The notes below the pieces were generated by a model. That model was not told the DNA's origin, did no database searches, and worked only from the letters and a program-made list of their open reading frames with translations. The position numbers were made by a program, and so were the translations under genes. 9,853 nt of DNA from contig JALQTL010000122.1 of the NCBI GenBank assembly GCA_023260935.1, positions 1 to 9,853 of the forward strand, written 5' to 3'. Below are positions 1 through 6,686 of this stretch, piece by piece. The stretch's first letter is position 1. Every line of letters begins with the position of its first letter. This DNA is from Paracoccaceae bacterium (lineage in GTDB: Bacteria; Pseudomonadota; Alphaproteobacteria; Rhodobacterales; Rhodobacteraceae).

Positions 1-1
1 C

Positions 2-52
2 TTCCCGACTTTCGTTGCGATGATGCGCGGGTTGGGTGCTGAGTTGTCATGA
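2..52 (+). CDS. aroA: 3' end of aroA (EPSP synthase), partial
   Basis: Reading from base 2, the frame gives the last 16 residues (FPTFVAMMRGLGAELS) before a TGA at 50-52. The SFPTF...M..LGA ending is typical of 3-phosphoshikimate 1-carboxyvinyltransferase, the shikimate-pathway enzyme that joins shikimate-3-phosphate and phosphoenolpyruvate. Its stop overlaps the ATG of the next gene as ATGA (49-52), which implies translational coupling. aroA directly before cmk is a common alphaproteobacterial order, which supports both calls. The rest of the gene lies outside the window. The call rests on a very short peptide plus its neighbour. This piece probably belongs to the same outer tail as the cmk start, and so may not come from the same genome as the core of the window. 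Confidence 0.7.
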   Translation, partial: FPTFVAMMRGLGAELS

Positions 53-144
53 TCATTGCCATCGACGGACCGGCGGCGTCGGGCAAGGGGACGCTGGGGA
101 AGCGGCTGGCCGCTCACTTCGGGCTCCGGCACCTCGATACCGGC
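49..144 (+). other. cmk: Cytidylate kinase (cmk) 5' fragment, foreign tail of the chimera
   Basis: The first 32 residues match the start of CMP/dCMP kinase. They hold a short beta strand (IIAID), the P-loop GPAASGKGT and the conserved HLDTG that normally leads into LYRA. The missing remainder (about 180 residues) would carry the CMP-binding and lid regions. From memory of the family, this N-terminus looks more like Hyphomicrobiales (Rhizobiales) enzymes than Rhodobacterales ones, which usually begin with a slightly different strand and an S-R-A after the P-loop. That is recollection, not a computed comparison. The start at 49 is fixed by the ATGA overlap with aroA. Confidence 0.75.
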
Positions 145-834
145 GGCATCTCGATCAAGCCCGCGGCCGGGATGGAAGAGATGACGATGGACATGGGGGG
201 CGCCGGCACCGTGGCGGGCGTGATGCGGACGCTGGCCGTGCGCAAGGCCAAGGCCAATGTCGTGGGGTTGGTCGGGCTGGTTGAGAACATGCCCGACGGG
301 CGGGCGCAGCGGCCGGGCGATGTGGTCCGTTCCATGAAGGGCGATACGATCGAGGTGATCAACACCGATGCCGAGGGTCGGCTCGTTCTGGCGGATGTGC
401 TGTGGTATGCGCAGCAGCGGTTCAAGCCGAAGGATGTGATCAACCTTGCCACCCTGACCGGGGCGATCATCATCGCGCTGGGGCATGAAAATACCGGCGT
501 CTTTTCCAACAATGACGATCTGTGCAACGCCTTCCTGAAGGCTGCGGGGGCCGAGGGCGAGGGGGCGTGGCGCATGCCCATGGGCGATGCCTATGACCAG
601 AAGCTGAAGTCGCGGATTGCCGACATGATGAATGTGGGCGGTCGTGACGGCGGGGCGATCACCGCCGCGCAGTTCCTCGCCCGGTTCATCGCGCCCGAAA
701 CGGCATGGTGCCATCTTGATATCGCCGGGACGGCGCTTTTGAAGGCCGATTCCACCTTGGCGCCCAAAGGGGCGACGGGCTGGGGGGTGATGGCGCTGAA
801 CCGGCTGATCCGCGACCGTTACGAACCCCGCTAG
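49..834 (+). CDS. pepA: Chimeric ORF: cytidylate kinase N-terminus joined in frame to leucyl aminopeptidase C-terminal catalytic domain
   Basis: This open frame of 261 codons has two unrelated parts. Residues 1-32 are the start of cytidylate kinase, with P-loop GPAASGKGT at 7-15. From about residue 31 to 261 the protein is the C-terminal catalytic half of an M17 leucyl aminopeptidase, a cytosolic di-metal enzyme that removes N-terminal residues from peptides. Visible M17 residues are GISIKP with the catalytic Lys at 37, the metal-binding Asp at 48 (MDMGG), and NTDAEGR at 105-111, which carries Asp107, Glu109 and Arg111. Full-length PepA is about 490-500 residues, so roughly the first half is absent, including the Lys five residues before the DTGG motif. 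The Asp of DTGG is present (residue 30), but at a point where both parent proteins have LDTG or FDTG. As it stands the protein should be neither a kinase nor a peptidase. The PepA part matches the genome that continues into holC. A misassembly is the likeliest explanation (see findings). Confidence 0.85.
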   Translation: MIIAIDGPAASGKGTLGKRLAAHFGLRHLDTGGISIKPAAGMEEMTMDMGGAGTVAGVMRTLAVRKAKANVVGLVGLVENMPDGRAQRPGDVVRSMKGDTIEVINTDAEGRLVLADVLWYAQQRFKPKDVINLATLTGAIIIALGHENTGVFSNNDDLCNAFLKAAGAEGEGAWRMPMGDAYDQKLKSRIADMMNVGGRDGGAITAAQFLARFIAPETAWCHLDIAGTALLKADSTLAPKGATGWGVMALNRLIRDRYEPR

Positions 835-844
835 GCAGCCGCCG

Positions 845-1330
845 ATGGGCATCGTGATGTTTTACCACCTGACCCGTTCGGGGGCCGAGCAGACCCTGCG
901 CCTGCTCTTGGACCGCGCACGGGGGCAGGGGTGGCGCGTCATGCTGCGCTCTGCGGACCCTGCCGCGCTGATCCGGCTGGATGCCCGTCTGTGGCAGCAC
1001 CCCGAAGACGGCTTCATTCCCCATGGGCTGGAAGGCGGGCCGCATGACGCAGATCAGCCGGTGCTTCTGGGGCAGGGGCCGGCAGTGAACGGTGCGCGGG
1101 GGCTGATGCTGCTGGACGGGGCCGAGGCCAGTCTGGACGAGGCGCGGCAGATGGAACGGGTCTGGGTCATCTTCGATGGCGATGACCCGTCACAGCTTGC
1201 CCGCGCCCGGGCCTTCTGGAAACAGGTGACAGGGGCGGGGATTGCCGCGCAATACTGGTCGGAAGAGGGGGGACGCTGGCATATGAAGGCCGAAAGGGCG
1301 GCCGAGGCCAGCCCGGCGGGAACCGCCTGA
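845..1330 (+). CDS. holC: DNA polymerase III chi subunit (HolC)
   Basis: HolC is the chi subunit of the clamp-loader assembly of the replicative polymerase; it links the complex to single-strand DNA binding protein. The 161-residue protein shows the family pattern. It has an FYHLTRS strand at the start, then GWRVMLRSADP, the LDARLWQ...FIPHG segment near residues 47-60, HDADQPVLL, and VWVIFDGDDP with ARAFWK near 116-136. The C-terminal AAQYWSEEGGRWHMKAE is typical of alphaproteobacterial HolC. It begins 10 bases after the pepA stop, so the two are probably co-transcribed, an order I recall as common in Rhodobacterales. ATG 845 is the chosen start. An in-frame ATG at 857 is possible, and neither has a strong Shine-Dalgarno sequence. 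The TGA at 1328-1330 sits one base from the stop of the convergent protease gene. Confidence 0.9.
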   Translation: MGIVMFYHLTRSGAEQTLRLLLDRARGQGWRVMLRSADPAALIRLDARLWQHPEDGFIPHGLEGGPHDADQPVLLGQGPAVNGARGLMLLDGAEASLDEARQMERVWVIFDGDDPSQLARARAFWKQVTGAGIAAQYWSEEGGRWHMKAERAAEASPAGTA

Positions 1331-1331
1331 C

Positions 1332-1907
1332 CTAGCGTTTCAGGATCATCTCGCCACCGTCGATCTCGATCCGGTAGCGCCCCAGATAATCCATGCCCAG
1401 CAAGGAGATGTCCATCTCTCCGCCATTGACCCATGCCGAAACCTGCCGGTCCTCGAACGGGCCCAGTTGCACCTCGGGCAGGGTGACATGTGCAGTGGCG
1501 ACGCTGCCATTGGCGGTGCGCGCCTCGCCCAGATAGACCAGCGCCTGCGGGTCGATCCCGATGCGCCGCGCGTCCTGCGCGGTCAGCACCATGTTGGTGG
1601 CGCCGGTGTCGGCCATGAAGTCGATCGGCGTGCCATTGACCTGAACCGTCAGATAAAAGTGCCCGTCCTTGGCCCGGGGGATGCGGATGTCACCGCTTTC
1701 CAGCACGGTGGCGCGCGGGTGCAGATCGGTGCGGATGTCCTGCCACAGGCCATAGCCCGCCATCAGCCCCACCACGATCAGGCCCCAGGCCATTGCCGTT
1801 CGCAGCGCAAGGCCAAGGCGACCACGGTATTCCACCATGATCCAGCCGCCGACGGCTGCCAGAAGCAGGGCAAGATAGCCCAGACGTGCAATCTGGTCGC
1901 TGTCCAT
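1332..1907 (-). CDS. Membrane-anchored retropepsin-like (clan AA) aspartic protease
   Basis: This 191-residue protein has two hydrophobic segments near its N-terminus (about residues 7-25 and 37-54), followed by a soluble domain. That domain begins GHFYLTVQVNGTPIDFMADTGATNMVLT; the catalytic Asp is residue 100 in the DTGA motif. A second retropepsin hallmark, LLGMDYLGRYRIEI, lies at 169-182. This matches the bacterial 'TIGR02281 family clan AA aspartic protease' group, single-domain enzymes expected to dimerise like retroviral proteases. The domain probably faces the periplasm. Substrates are unknown. The Met at 1907 is preferred to an upstream in-frame ATG at 1934 because it has a purine-rich AAAGG stretch upstream and gives a compact N-terminus just before the first membrane segment. 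It is the last gene of the minus-strand block, 69 bases after marC, and its stop is one base from that of holC. Confidence 0.85.
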   Translation of the reverse strand: MDSDQIARLGYLALLLAAVGGWIMVEYRGRLGLALRTAMAWGLIVVGLMAGYGLWQDIRTDLHPRATVLESGDIRIPRAKDGHFYLTVQVNGTPIDFMADTGATNMVLTAQDARRIGIDPQALVYLGEARTANGSVATAHVTLPEVQLGPFEDRQVSAWVNGGEMDISLLGMDYLGRYRIEIDGGEMILKR

Positions 1908-1956
1908 TCCGCGGCCCTTTCTGTCTGTCTGCACCGATCAGGTAAGGGCGCGCACC

Positions 1957-1976
1957 CCCCGGGGCAAGGGCCGGGG
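1957..1976 (-). terminator. GC hairpin immediately after the marC stop, possible weak terminator
   Basis: CCCCGG at 1957-1962 and CCGGGG at 1971-1976 can pair as a six-base GC stem around an eight-base loop, directly adjoining the marC stop codon on the minus strand. There is no U-rich run after it, so it is not a canonical intrinsic terminator. It could instead slow polymerase or protect the 3' end of an upstream transcript. In such GC-rich DNA a stem this short can occur by chance. Confidence 0.25.
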
Positions 1977-2591
1977 TCAGATCAGCCCGGTCTGGCGCAC
2001 ACCGTCAATCACGAACTGGACCGAAAGGGCTGCCAGCAACATGCCCAGAAGGCGCGTGATCACGATGGTGCCGGTGCGGCCCAGAAGCCGCTCCAACGGG
2101 GGCGAGGCAAGCAGGAAGAGGAAGGTCACCAGGATCATCGCCCACATCAGCCCCATCACCGCAAGGGTGGCCGTCCAGTCGCCCCCGCCCTGACCGATCA
2201 GAAGGATCATCGAGGCTATGGCCCCGGGGCCCGCGATCAGGGGCGTGGCCAGCGGAAAGACCGAAGGATCATGGTCAGGGTCGGGCTGCTGGCCTTCGCG
2301 CCGCTGGGTGCGGCGTTCGAACAGCATGTCCAACGCGGTCAGGAACAACAGGATGCCCCCCGCAATGCGGAAAGCCGGCATCGAGATGCCGACAAAGCCA
2401 AGGATCGCCTCGCCCGCGATGCCGAAAAGCGTGAGCAGAACCGCCGCGATCAGGCAGGCCCGCAGCGCCATGGCACGCCGCCGCTCGGCCTCCATCCCCC
2501 GGGTCAGGGCGATGAAAAGCGGCACAAGGCCCGGCGGGTCGATCACCACGAAGAGCGTGGCGAAGGCTGTGATCAGTAAGGCAGGTTCCAT
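1977..2591 (-). CDS. MarC-family integral membrane protein
   Basis: The 204-residue hydrophobic protein has about six membrane segments. It carries the MarC (UPF0056) signatures: ATLFVVIDPPGLVPLFIALT at 11-30, ISMPAFRIAGGILLFLTALDML at 69-90, and PLATPLIAGPGAIASMILL at 113-131. The middle cytoplasmic loop (about 92-112) is charged and polar. MarC was once linked to multiple antibiotic resistance in Escherichia coli, but the family's function is not established, so no transport activity is claimed. The Met at 2591 is chosen over an in-frame ATG at 2627, because the extra 12 residues (MPQSPPPPTVTA) are proline-rich and the Met-Glu-Pro start leads directly into the first membrane segment. No clear Shine-Dalgarno sequence is visible. 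A GC-rich hairpin follows its stop codon. Confidence 0.9.
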   Translation of the reverse strand: MEPALLITAFATLFVVIDPPGLVPLFIALTRGMEAERRRAMALRACLIAAVLLTLFGIAGEAILGFVGISMPAFRIAGGILLFLTALDMLFERRTQRREGQQPDPDHDPSVFPLATPLIAGPGAIASMILLIGQGGGDWTATLAVMGLMWAMILVTFLFLLASPPLERLLGRTGTIVITRLLGMLLAALSVQFVIDGVRQTGLI

Positions 2592-2630
2592 GGCGGTGAC
2601 GGTAGGCGGCGGCGGGCTTTGGGGCAAGGC

Positions 2631-2647
2631 AAAAACGGGCTCTGCCC
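2631..2647 (-). terminator. Small hairpin plus T run between the ABC-F gene and marC
   Basis: On the minus strand, 54 bases after the ABC-F stop, GGGC-AGA-GCCC is followed by G and then five T. The stem is only four G:C pairs, but it sits in the longest gap of the minus-strand block (110 bases) and precedes the only notable T run there. A weak or partial terminator between abcF and marC is plausible; it is not certain. Confidence 0.3.
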
Positions 2648-2701
2648 CTCGGTCACCCAGGCGGCCACACCCGGGGATCTTCGGGAACAGATGAAGGACG
2701 A

Positions 2702-4552
2702 TCAGGTTTCGGCGGCGTCAAGCCGTTCCTGGGCATCGAGCCAGAGCGCCTCGGCCTTCTGTTCGGCTTCTTCGAGTTCAGCGAACTTGCGGTTCCAGCC
2801 TTCCAGCTCGCTGATCCGGGAATCGTCATAAAGCGACGGGTCGGCAAGGATGGCGGAAAGCTTTTCGCGCATTTCGGCAAGGCGCGTCAGGCGATCTTCG
2901 CATTTGCGCAGCTCGGCCCGCAGGGAAAGGATTTCATCGCGGCTGGCTTTGCGTGGTTTTTCAACAGGTTTTGGGGCTGTCTTTACCTCGTCATCGCTGG
3001 CAAGCAGCATCTTGCGATAGCTGTCCAGGTCTTCGGTATAGGGGGTGACGGCGCCGCCCTTGACCAGCCAAAGCCGGTCGGCCACCAGACCCAGCAGGTG
3101 CATGTCATGGCTGACAAGGATCACCGCCCCGGTGTAATCGTTCAACGCCTCGACCAGCGCCTCGCGGCTTTCGATATCAAGGTGGTTCGTCGGTTCGTCG
3201 AGGATCAGAAGATGCGGTGCGTCCAGCGTTGCCAGAAGCAGCGACAGCCGCGCCTTCTGCCCGCCCGACAGGCGGCCCACCACCGTATCGGCCTGATCGG
3301 CCATCAGGCCGAACCCGGCCAGACGGGCGCGCAGCTTGACCTGACCTTCGGCAGGGCGCAGGGCCTGAAGATGTTGCAGCGGGGTTTCGTCAAGGTGAAG
3401 TTCATCCACCTGATGCTGGGCGAAATAGCCGATACGCAGCTTGGACGACCGCGCCACGCGCCCTTCGGACGGCTGAAGTTTGCCGGCCAGAAGCTTGGAA
3501 AGGGTGGATTTTCCTTCGCCATTGCGGCCCAGAAGGGCGATCCTGTCGTCCTGATCGATGCGCAAGGATAACCGCTTCAGCACCGGCGGGCCGCCATAGC
3601 CTACGGCCGCACCTTCAAGGTTGACGATGGGGGGCGACAGTTCCTCGGGCTCGGGGAAGGTGAAGACCACCTTCCTTGCCTCTTCCGGCGCGGTGATGGG
3701 TTGCAGCTTTTCCAGCATCTTTACCCGGCTTTGCGCCTGCACCGCCTTGGAGGCCTTGGCCTTGAAACGGTCGACAAAGCTTTGCAGATGGGCTCGGCGG
3801 GCCTCGATCTTCTTTGCTTCTGCGGCTTGCAGGGCGCGGCGTTCGGCCATCTGGCGCGCGAACTGGTCATAGGGGCCGTTCCACAACGTCAGCTTGCGGT
3901 TATCCAGATGCAGGATCGACCCGACGGCACGGTTCAGCAGGCCGCGGTCATGGCTGATGATCAGCACGGTATGGGGGTAGCGGGCCAGATAGCTTTCCAG
4001 CCAGAGCGCACCTTCCAGATCAAGGTAGTTGGTGGGTTCGTCCAGCAGCAAGAGATCGGGCGCGGAGAACAGCACGCCGGCAAGGGCCACACGCATCCGC
4101 CAGCCGCCCGAGAAATCCGAACAGGGGCGCAGTTGCGCCTCGGCGTCAAAGCCCAGGCCGCGCAGGATGGCACTGGCACGGGCCTCGGCGCTCCAGGCGC
4201 CGATATCGGCAAGGCGGGACTGCACATCGGCGATGCGGGCAGGGTCGGTGGCGGTTTCCGCCTCGGCCAGAAGGGCGGTGCGTTCGGTGTCGGCGGCCAG
4301 CACCGTATCGAGCAGCGAGGTGGCAGAGGAAGGCACCTCTTGCGCGACGCCACCGATGCGCGCGCGCGACGGCATCGAAATCTCGCCGCCTTCCAGCGCA
4401 AGTTCGCCACGGATCAGGCGGAAAAGCGTGGTCTTGCCCGCGCCGTTGCGCCCGACAAGGCCCACCTTGTGGCCGGTGGGAATGGTGGCGGACGCCCCCT
4501 CGAACAGGGGGCGGCCTTCGACGTTGTAGGTGATGGTGTCAATGCGCAGCAT
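2702..4552 (-). CDS. ABC-F family ATPase (YheS/Uup-like), ribosome-associated
   Basis: This 616-residue protein has two ATP-binding cassettes and no membrane segments, the ABC-F layout. These proteins generally act on ribosomes at the tRNA exit site rather than in transport. Cassette 1 has Walker A GRNGAGKTT (34-42), signature FSGGWRMRVALAG (147-159) and Walker B LLLLDEPTNYLD (167-178), with a switch His at 201. The charged inter-domain linker that contacts tRNA in the family spans about 230-300. Cassette 2 has GRNGEGKST (342-350), LSGGQKARLSLL (428-439) and LLILDEPTNHLD (448-459), with a switch His at 482. Residues 537-616 form a charged, probably coiled-coil C-terminal arm. This looks like a housekeeping YheS/Uup-type member rather than an antibiotic-resistance type, but subfamily assignment needs alignment. 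It starts 65 bases after the TspO-like gene. The region before the ATG is C-rich with no Shine-Dalgarno sequence and holds a perfect hairpin. Confidence 0.93.
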   Translation of the reverse strand: MLRIDTITYNVEGRPLFEGASATIPTGHKVGLVGRNGAGKTTLFRLIRGELALEGGEISMPSRARIGGVAQEVPSSATSLLDTVLAADTERTALLAEAETATDPARIADVQSRLADIGAWSAEARASAILRGLGFDAEAQLRPCSDFSGGWRMRVALAGVLFSAPDLLLLDEPTNYLDLEGALWLESYLARYPHTVLIISHDRGLLNRAVGSILHLDNRKLTLWNGPYDQFARQMAERRALQAAEAKKIEARRAHLQSFVDRFKAKASKAVQAQSRVKMLEKLQPITAPEEARKVVFTFPEPEELSPPIVNLEGAAVGYGGPPVLKRLSLRIDQDDRIALLGRNGEGKSTLSKLLAGKLQPSEGRVARSSKLRIGYFAQHQVDELHLDETPLQHLQALRPAEGQVKLRARLAGFGLMADQADTVVGRLSGGQKARLSLLLATLDAPHLLILDEPTNHLDIESREALVEALNDYTGAVILVSHDMHLLGLVADRLWLVKGGAVTPYTEDLDSYRKMLLASDDEVKTAPKPVEKPRKASRDEILSLRAELRKCEDRLTRLAEMREKLSAILADPSLYDDSRISELEGWNRKFAELEEAEQKAEALWLDAQERLDAAET

Positions 4553-4565
4553 GGGGGCAGGGGAT

Positions 4566-4582
4566 GGCGCAAGCGCTGCGCC
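4566..4582 (-). repeat. Perfect inverted repeat in the leader of the ABC-F gene
   Basis: GGCGCA (4566-4571) and TGCGCC (4577-4582) are perfect complements around a five-base centre, giving a hairpin 13 bases upstream of the ABC-F start codon. There is no T run after it on either strand, so it does not look like a normal terminator. It lies where a translation start region would be, so it could affect ribosome access. Chance is a real alternative at this GC content. Confidence 0.4.
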
Positions 4583-4617
4583 GCGTCAATGGCTCGCGTG
4601 GTCAGCCGCCCCCGTTG

Positions 4618-5334
4618 TCAGCGGCTTCTGCGCTGCCTTTTCCATTGCCATGCCAGAAGCGCGGCCATCGCGGCGGCGGCACCGGCGGCGACAAGGGCAA
4701 CCAGCGGGTTGGCCGTGGCATTCGCCACGATCACCCCGATCAGCGCCCAGATCACGGTCAGCCCGTATACCGGCATTTCGGGGCGCAAAAGCTGCACCGC
4801 CGTGGACAGCGCCAGAACAAAAGCCAGCATGGCAAAGGCGGCTTCGGTATCGGTCAGGATGCCATAGCCCGCGGCAACCACGCCGGTCGATACGGCGGCG
4901 GCGGCTGAAAGCCAGCCCGCATAGATGGCCAGCGGGGCCGACAGAAGCCAGCGGTCATAGAATTCATCCGACAGAAGAAAGGCCGCAAGCGCCGTGGCCA
5001 GCATCGCGATGATGGCCAGCGTCGCCAGCACCGGGGCCCATGCCGCGATCCAGAGCCACAGCGTGCCAAGACCCAGCGAAAGGATCAGCGGCACCCGCGT
5101 GGCATCCCAGTCAAGGCTGTGCGCGCGTTTCCAGAAACCATAGCCCGCATGGGCAAAGAGCCACAGATAGATGACCGACCAGATCGCGAAGGCATATCCC
5201 GCAGGCTGGATCGAGGGGCGGTCGATCACCACCGGGAAAATCTGTGGATCATAGCCGGTGAAGGGCGGCGTCAGGAACGGCGCCGCCCCGAAGGCCAGCG
5301 TGAAGACAAGAAGAACGAGGGAACGCAGGGTCAT
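4618..5334 (-). CDS. TspO/MBR-like tryptophan-rich membrane protein
   Basis: This 238-residue, very hydrophobic protein has about seven membrane segments and a basic C-terminal tail (WKRQRRSR). The segment PAGYAFAIWSVIYLWLFAH (44-62) recalls the TspO helix with its P...F..W...Y pattern. LSAPLAIYAGWLSAAA (131-146) recalls the later conserved helix with a Trp. Tryptophans also occur at 68, 76, 93, 95, 99 and 129. Classical TspO, a small tetrapyrrole-binding membrane protein, is about 155-170 residues with five helices, so this longer form belongs to a divergent branch. I recall such proteins being labelled 'tryptophan-rich sensory protein' in Rhodobacterales. The ligand is unknown. The ATG at 5334 lies 31 bases after the serS stop, without a clear Shine-Dalgarno sequence, so co-transcription with serS is plausible. 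Confidence 0.65.
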   Translation of the reverse strand: MTLRSLVLLVFTLAFGAAPFLTPPFTGYDPQIFPVVIDRPSIQPAGYAFAIWSVIYLWLFAHAGYGFWKRAHSLDWDATRVPLILSLGLGTLWLWIAAWAPVLATLAIIAMLATALAAFLLSDEFYDRWLLSAPLAIYAGWLSAAAAVSTGVVAAGYGILTDTEAAFAMLAFVLALSTAVQLLRPEMPVYGLTVIWALIGVIVANATANPLVALVAAGAAAAMAALLAWQWKRQRRSR

Positions 5335-5365
5335 GGCAGGTTAACGCCCGATCGCGCAAAAGGTT

Positions 5366-6658
5366 TCATTCCAGATGGCCCGAGGCCGAAATCCGGGTCT
5401 TGCCGCCCAGATAGGGGTGCAACACTGCCGGAAGATCGACCGACCCGTCGGCCTGCTGCCCGTTTTCCAGCACCGCAATCAGGCAGCGCCCGACGGCAAG
5501 GCCCGATCCGTTCAGCGTGGCCACGAATTCCGGCTTCCCTCCGCTGGCGGGGCGGTAGCGCGCATTCATCCGACGGGCCTGAAACTGGCCGCAGGTGGAA
5601 CAGGATGAAATCTCGCGATAGCGGTTCTGCCCGGGCAGCCAGACCTCAAGGTCATGGGTCTTCTGGCTGCCAAAGCCCATGTCGCCCGTGCACAGCACGA
5701 TGGTGCGGTAGGGCAGGCCCAGCTTTTCCAGAATCGTCTCGGCGCAGCGCGTCATCCGGTCATGTTCGGCAAGGGCGGTTTCAGGGGTGCAGATCGTCAC
5801 CATCTCCACCTTTTCGAACTGGTGCTGGCGCAGCATCCCGGTGGTATCCTTGCCCGCCGACCCTGCTTCGGACCGGAAGCATTGGGTGTGGGCGGTCATG
5901 CGCATCGGCAGGGCGCTTTCCTCGACGATATCGCCGGCCACGAAATTGGTCAGGGTCACTTCCGAAGTGGGAACCAGCCACCAGCCATTCGTCGTCCGGT
6001 AGCTGTCTTCGGTGAACTTCGGCAGGTTGCCGGTGCCGAACATCGCTTCGTCCTTTACCAGAACGGGCGTCCAGCATTCGGTCAGGCCATGGTCGTTCAC
6101 ATGGGTGTCCAGCATGAACTGGGCCAGGGCGCGATGCACCCGGATGACCGCCCCTTTCAGAACCACGAAGCGGCTGCCCGAAAGCTTCGCGGCCGTTTCG
6201 AAATCCATCCCCGGTTTGACGCCGGCGATCTCGAAATGCTCTTTCGGGGCAAAGTTGAAGCTCCGCGGGGTGCCCCAGCGGCGCACTTCCACGTTATCCT
6301 CTTCGCTGCGGCCGAAGGGCACTTCGTCCAGCGGCAGGTTGTCGATCCGGCTCAGCATGTCGCGCAGCGCGGCGTCTTCTTCGGCCGCTTGGGCCGTCAG
6401 CCGGGCGATTTCGGCCTTCTTTTCGGCCACAAGGGCGCGCAGGCGGTCGAATTCGGCATCATCGCCGCGCGCCTTTGCTGCGCCGACGTCCTTGCTTGCC
6501 TTGTTCTGGTCGGCCTGTGCCGCCTCGGCCGCGGCAATCTTTGCCCGGCGGTCGGCATCCAGCGCCAGAATTTCCGATGACATGGCAGACAACCCACGCC
6601 GCGCCAGTGCCGCATCGAAAGCTGCGGGGTTTTCGCGGATTGCCTTGATGTCATGCAT
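5366..6658 (-). CDS. serS: Seryl-tRNA synthetase
   Basis: SerRS is the cytosolic class II synthetase that charges tRNA-Ser with serine. The 430-residue length is normal. Residues 1-105 form the tRNA-binding arm: MHDIKAIRENP, then a long charged antiparallel coiled coil at about 35-100. The catalytic domain follows. LVPTSEVTL (228-236) binds serine. Motif 2 is FRSEAGSAGKDTTGMLRQHQ (261-280), and FEKVEM comes directly after it. GDMGFGSQKTHDLEVWLPGQ (325-344) and REISSCSTCGQFQARR (348-363) complete the pocket. The class II motif 3 is LNGSGLAVGRCLIAVLEN (382-399). The start at 6658 is fixed by the MHDIK... N-terminus and by GGAGGAC five bases upstream; an in-frame ATG at 6721 would add 21 residues outside the family. 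The gene is divergent from yajC and heads a five-gene minus-strand block. Confidence 0.97.
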   Translation of the reverse strand: MHDIKAIRENPAAFDAALARRGLSAMSSEILALDADRRAKIAAAEAAQADQNKASKDVGAAKARGDDAEFDRLRALVAEKKAEIARLTAQAAEEDAALRDMLSRIDNLPLDEVPFGRSEEDNVEVRRWGTPRSFNFAPKEHFEIAGVKPGMDFETAAKLSGSRFVVLKGAVIRVHRALAQFMLDTHVNDHGLTECWTPVLVKDEAMFGTGNLPKFTEDSYRTTNGWWLVPTSEVTLTNFVAGDIVEESALPMRMTAHTQCFRSEAGSAGKDTTGMLRQHQFEKVEMVTICTPETALAEHDRMTRCAETILEKLGLPYRTIVLCTGDMGFGSQKTHDLEVWLPGQNRYREISSCSTCGQFQARRMNARYRPASGGKPEFVATLNGSGLAVGRCLIAVLENGQQADGSVDLPAVLHPYLGGKTRISASGHLE

Positions 6659-6663
6659 GGGAA

Positions 6664-6670
6664 GTCCTCC
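6664..6670 (-). promoter_or_regulatory. Shine-Dalgarno sequence of serS
   Basis: On the minus strand GGAGGAC ends five bases before the ATG at 6658. It is the strongest ribosome binding site in the minus-strand block, and it decides the serS start against the upstream in-frame ATG at 6721. Confidence 0.8.
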
Positions 6671-6686
6671 ATCGGTTGCAGCGCGG

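Noticed and set aside
49..834. A new bifunctional nucleotide kinase-aminopeptidase
   Set aside because: Only the P-loop of the kinase is present and half of the peptidase is missing, so neither activity is expected. The matching chimera at the other end makes an artefact more likely.
1467..2579. A 370-codon plus-strand frame across the protease and marC
   Set aside because: It spans two real minus-strand genes and the gap between them, and has low-complexity His/Gln/Arg/Gly composition and no family motifs.
4555..4594. A TTGACG box upstream of the ABC-F gene as a promoter
   Set aside because: The position 17 bases downstream reads CATCCC, a poor -10, and would put the start of transcription almost on the start codon.
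3701..4867. A 388-codon plus-strand frame across the ABC-F and TspO-like genes
   Set aside because: It is antisense to two genes with clear motifs, and its own translation lacks domains, membrane segments or a ribosome binding site.
5654..6580. A 308-codon plus-strand frame opposite serS
   Set aside because: It is the complement of strongly conserved synthetase motifs; its composition is that of a shadow frame.
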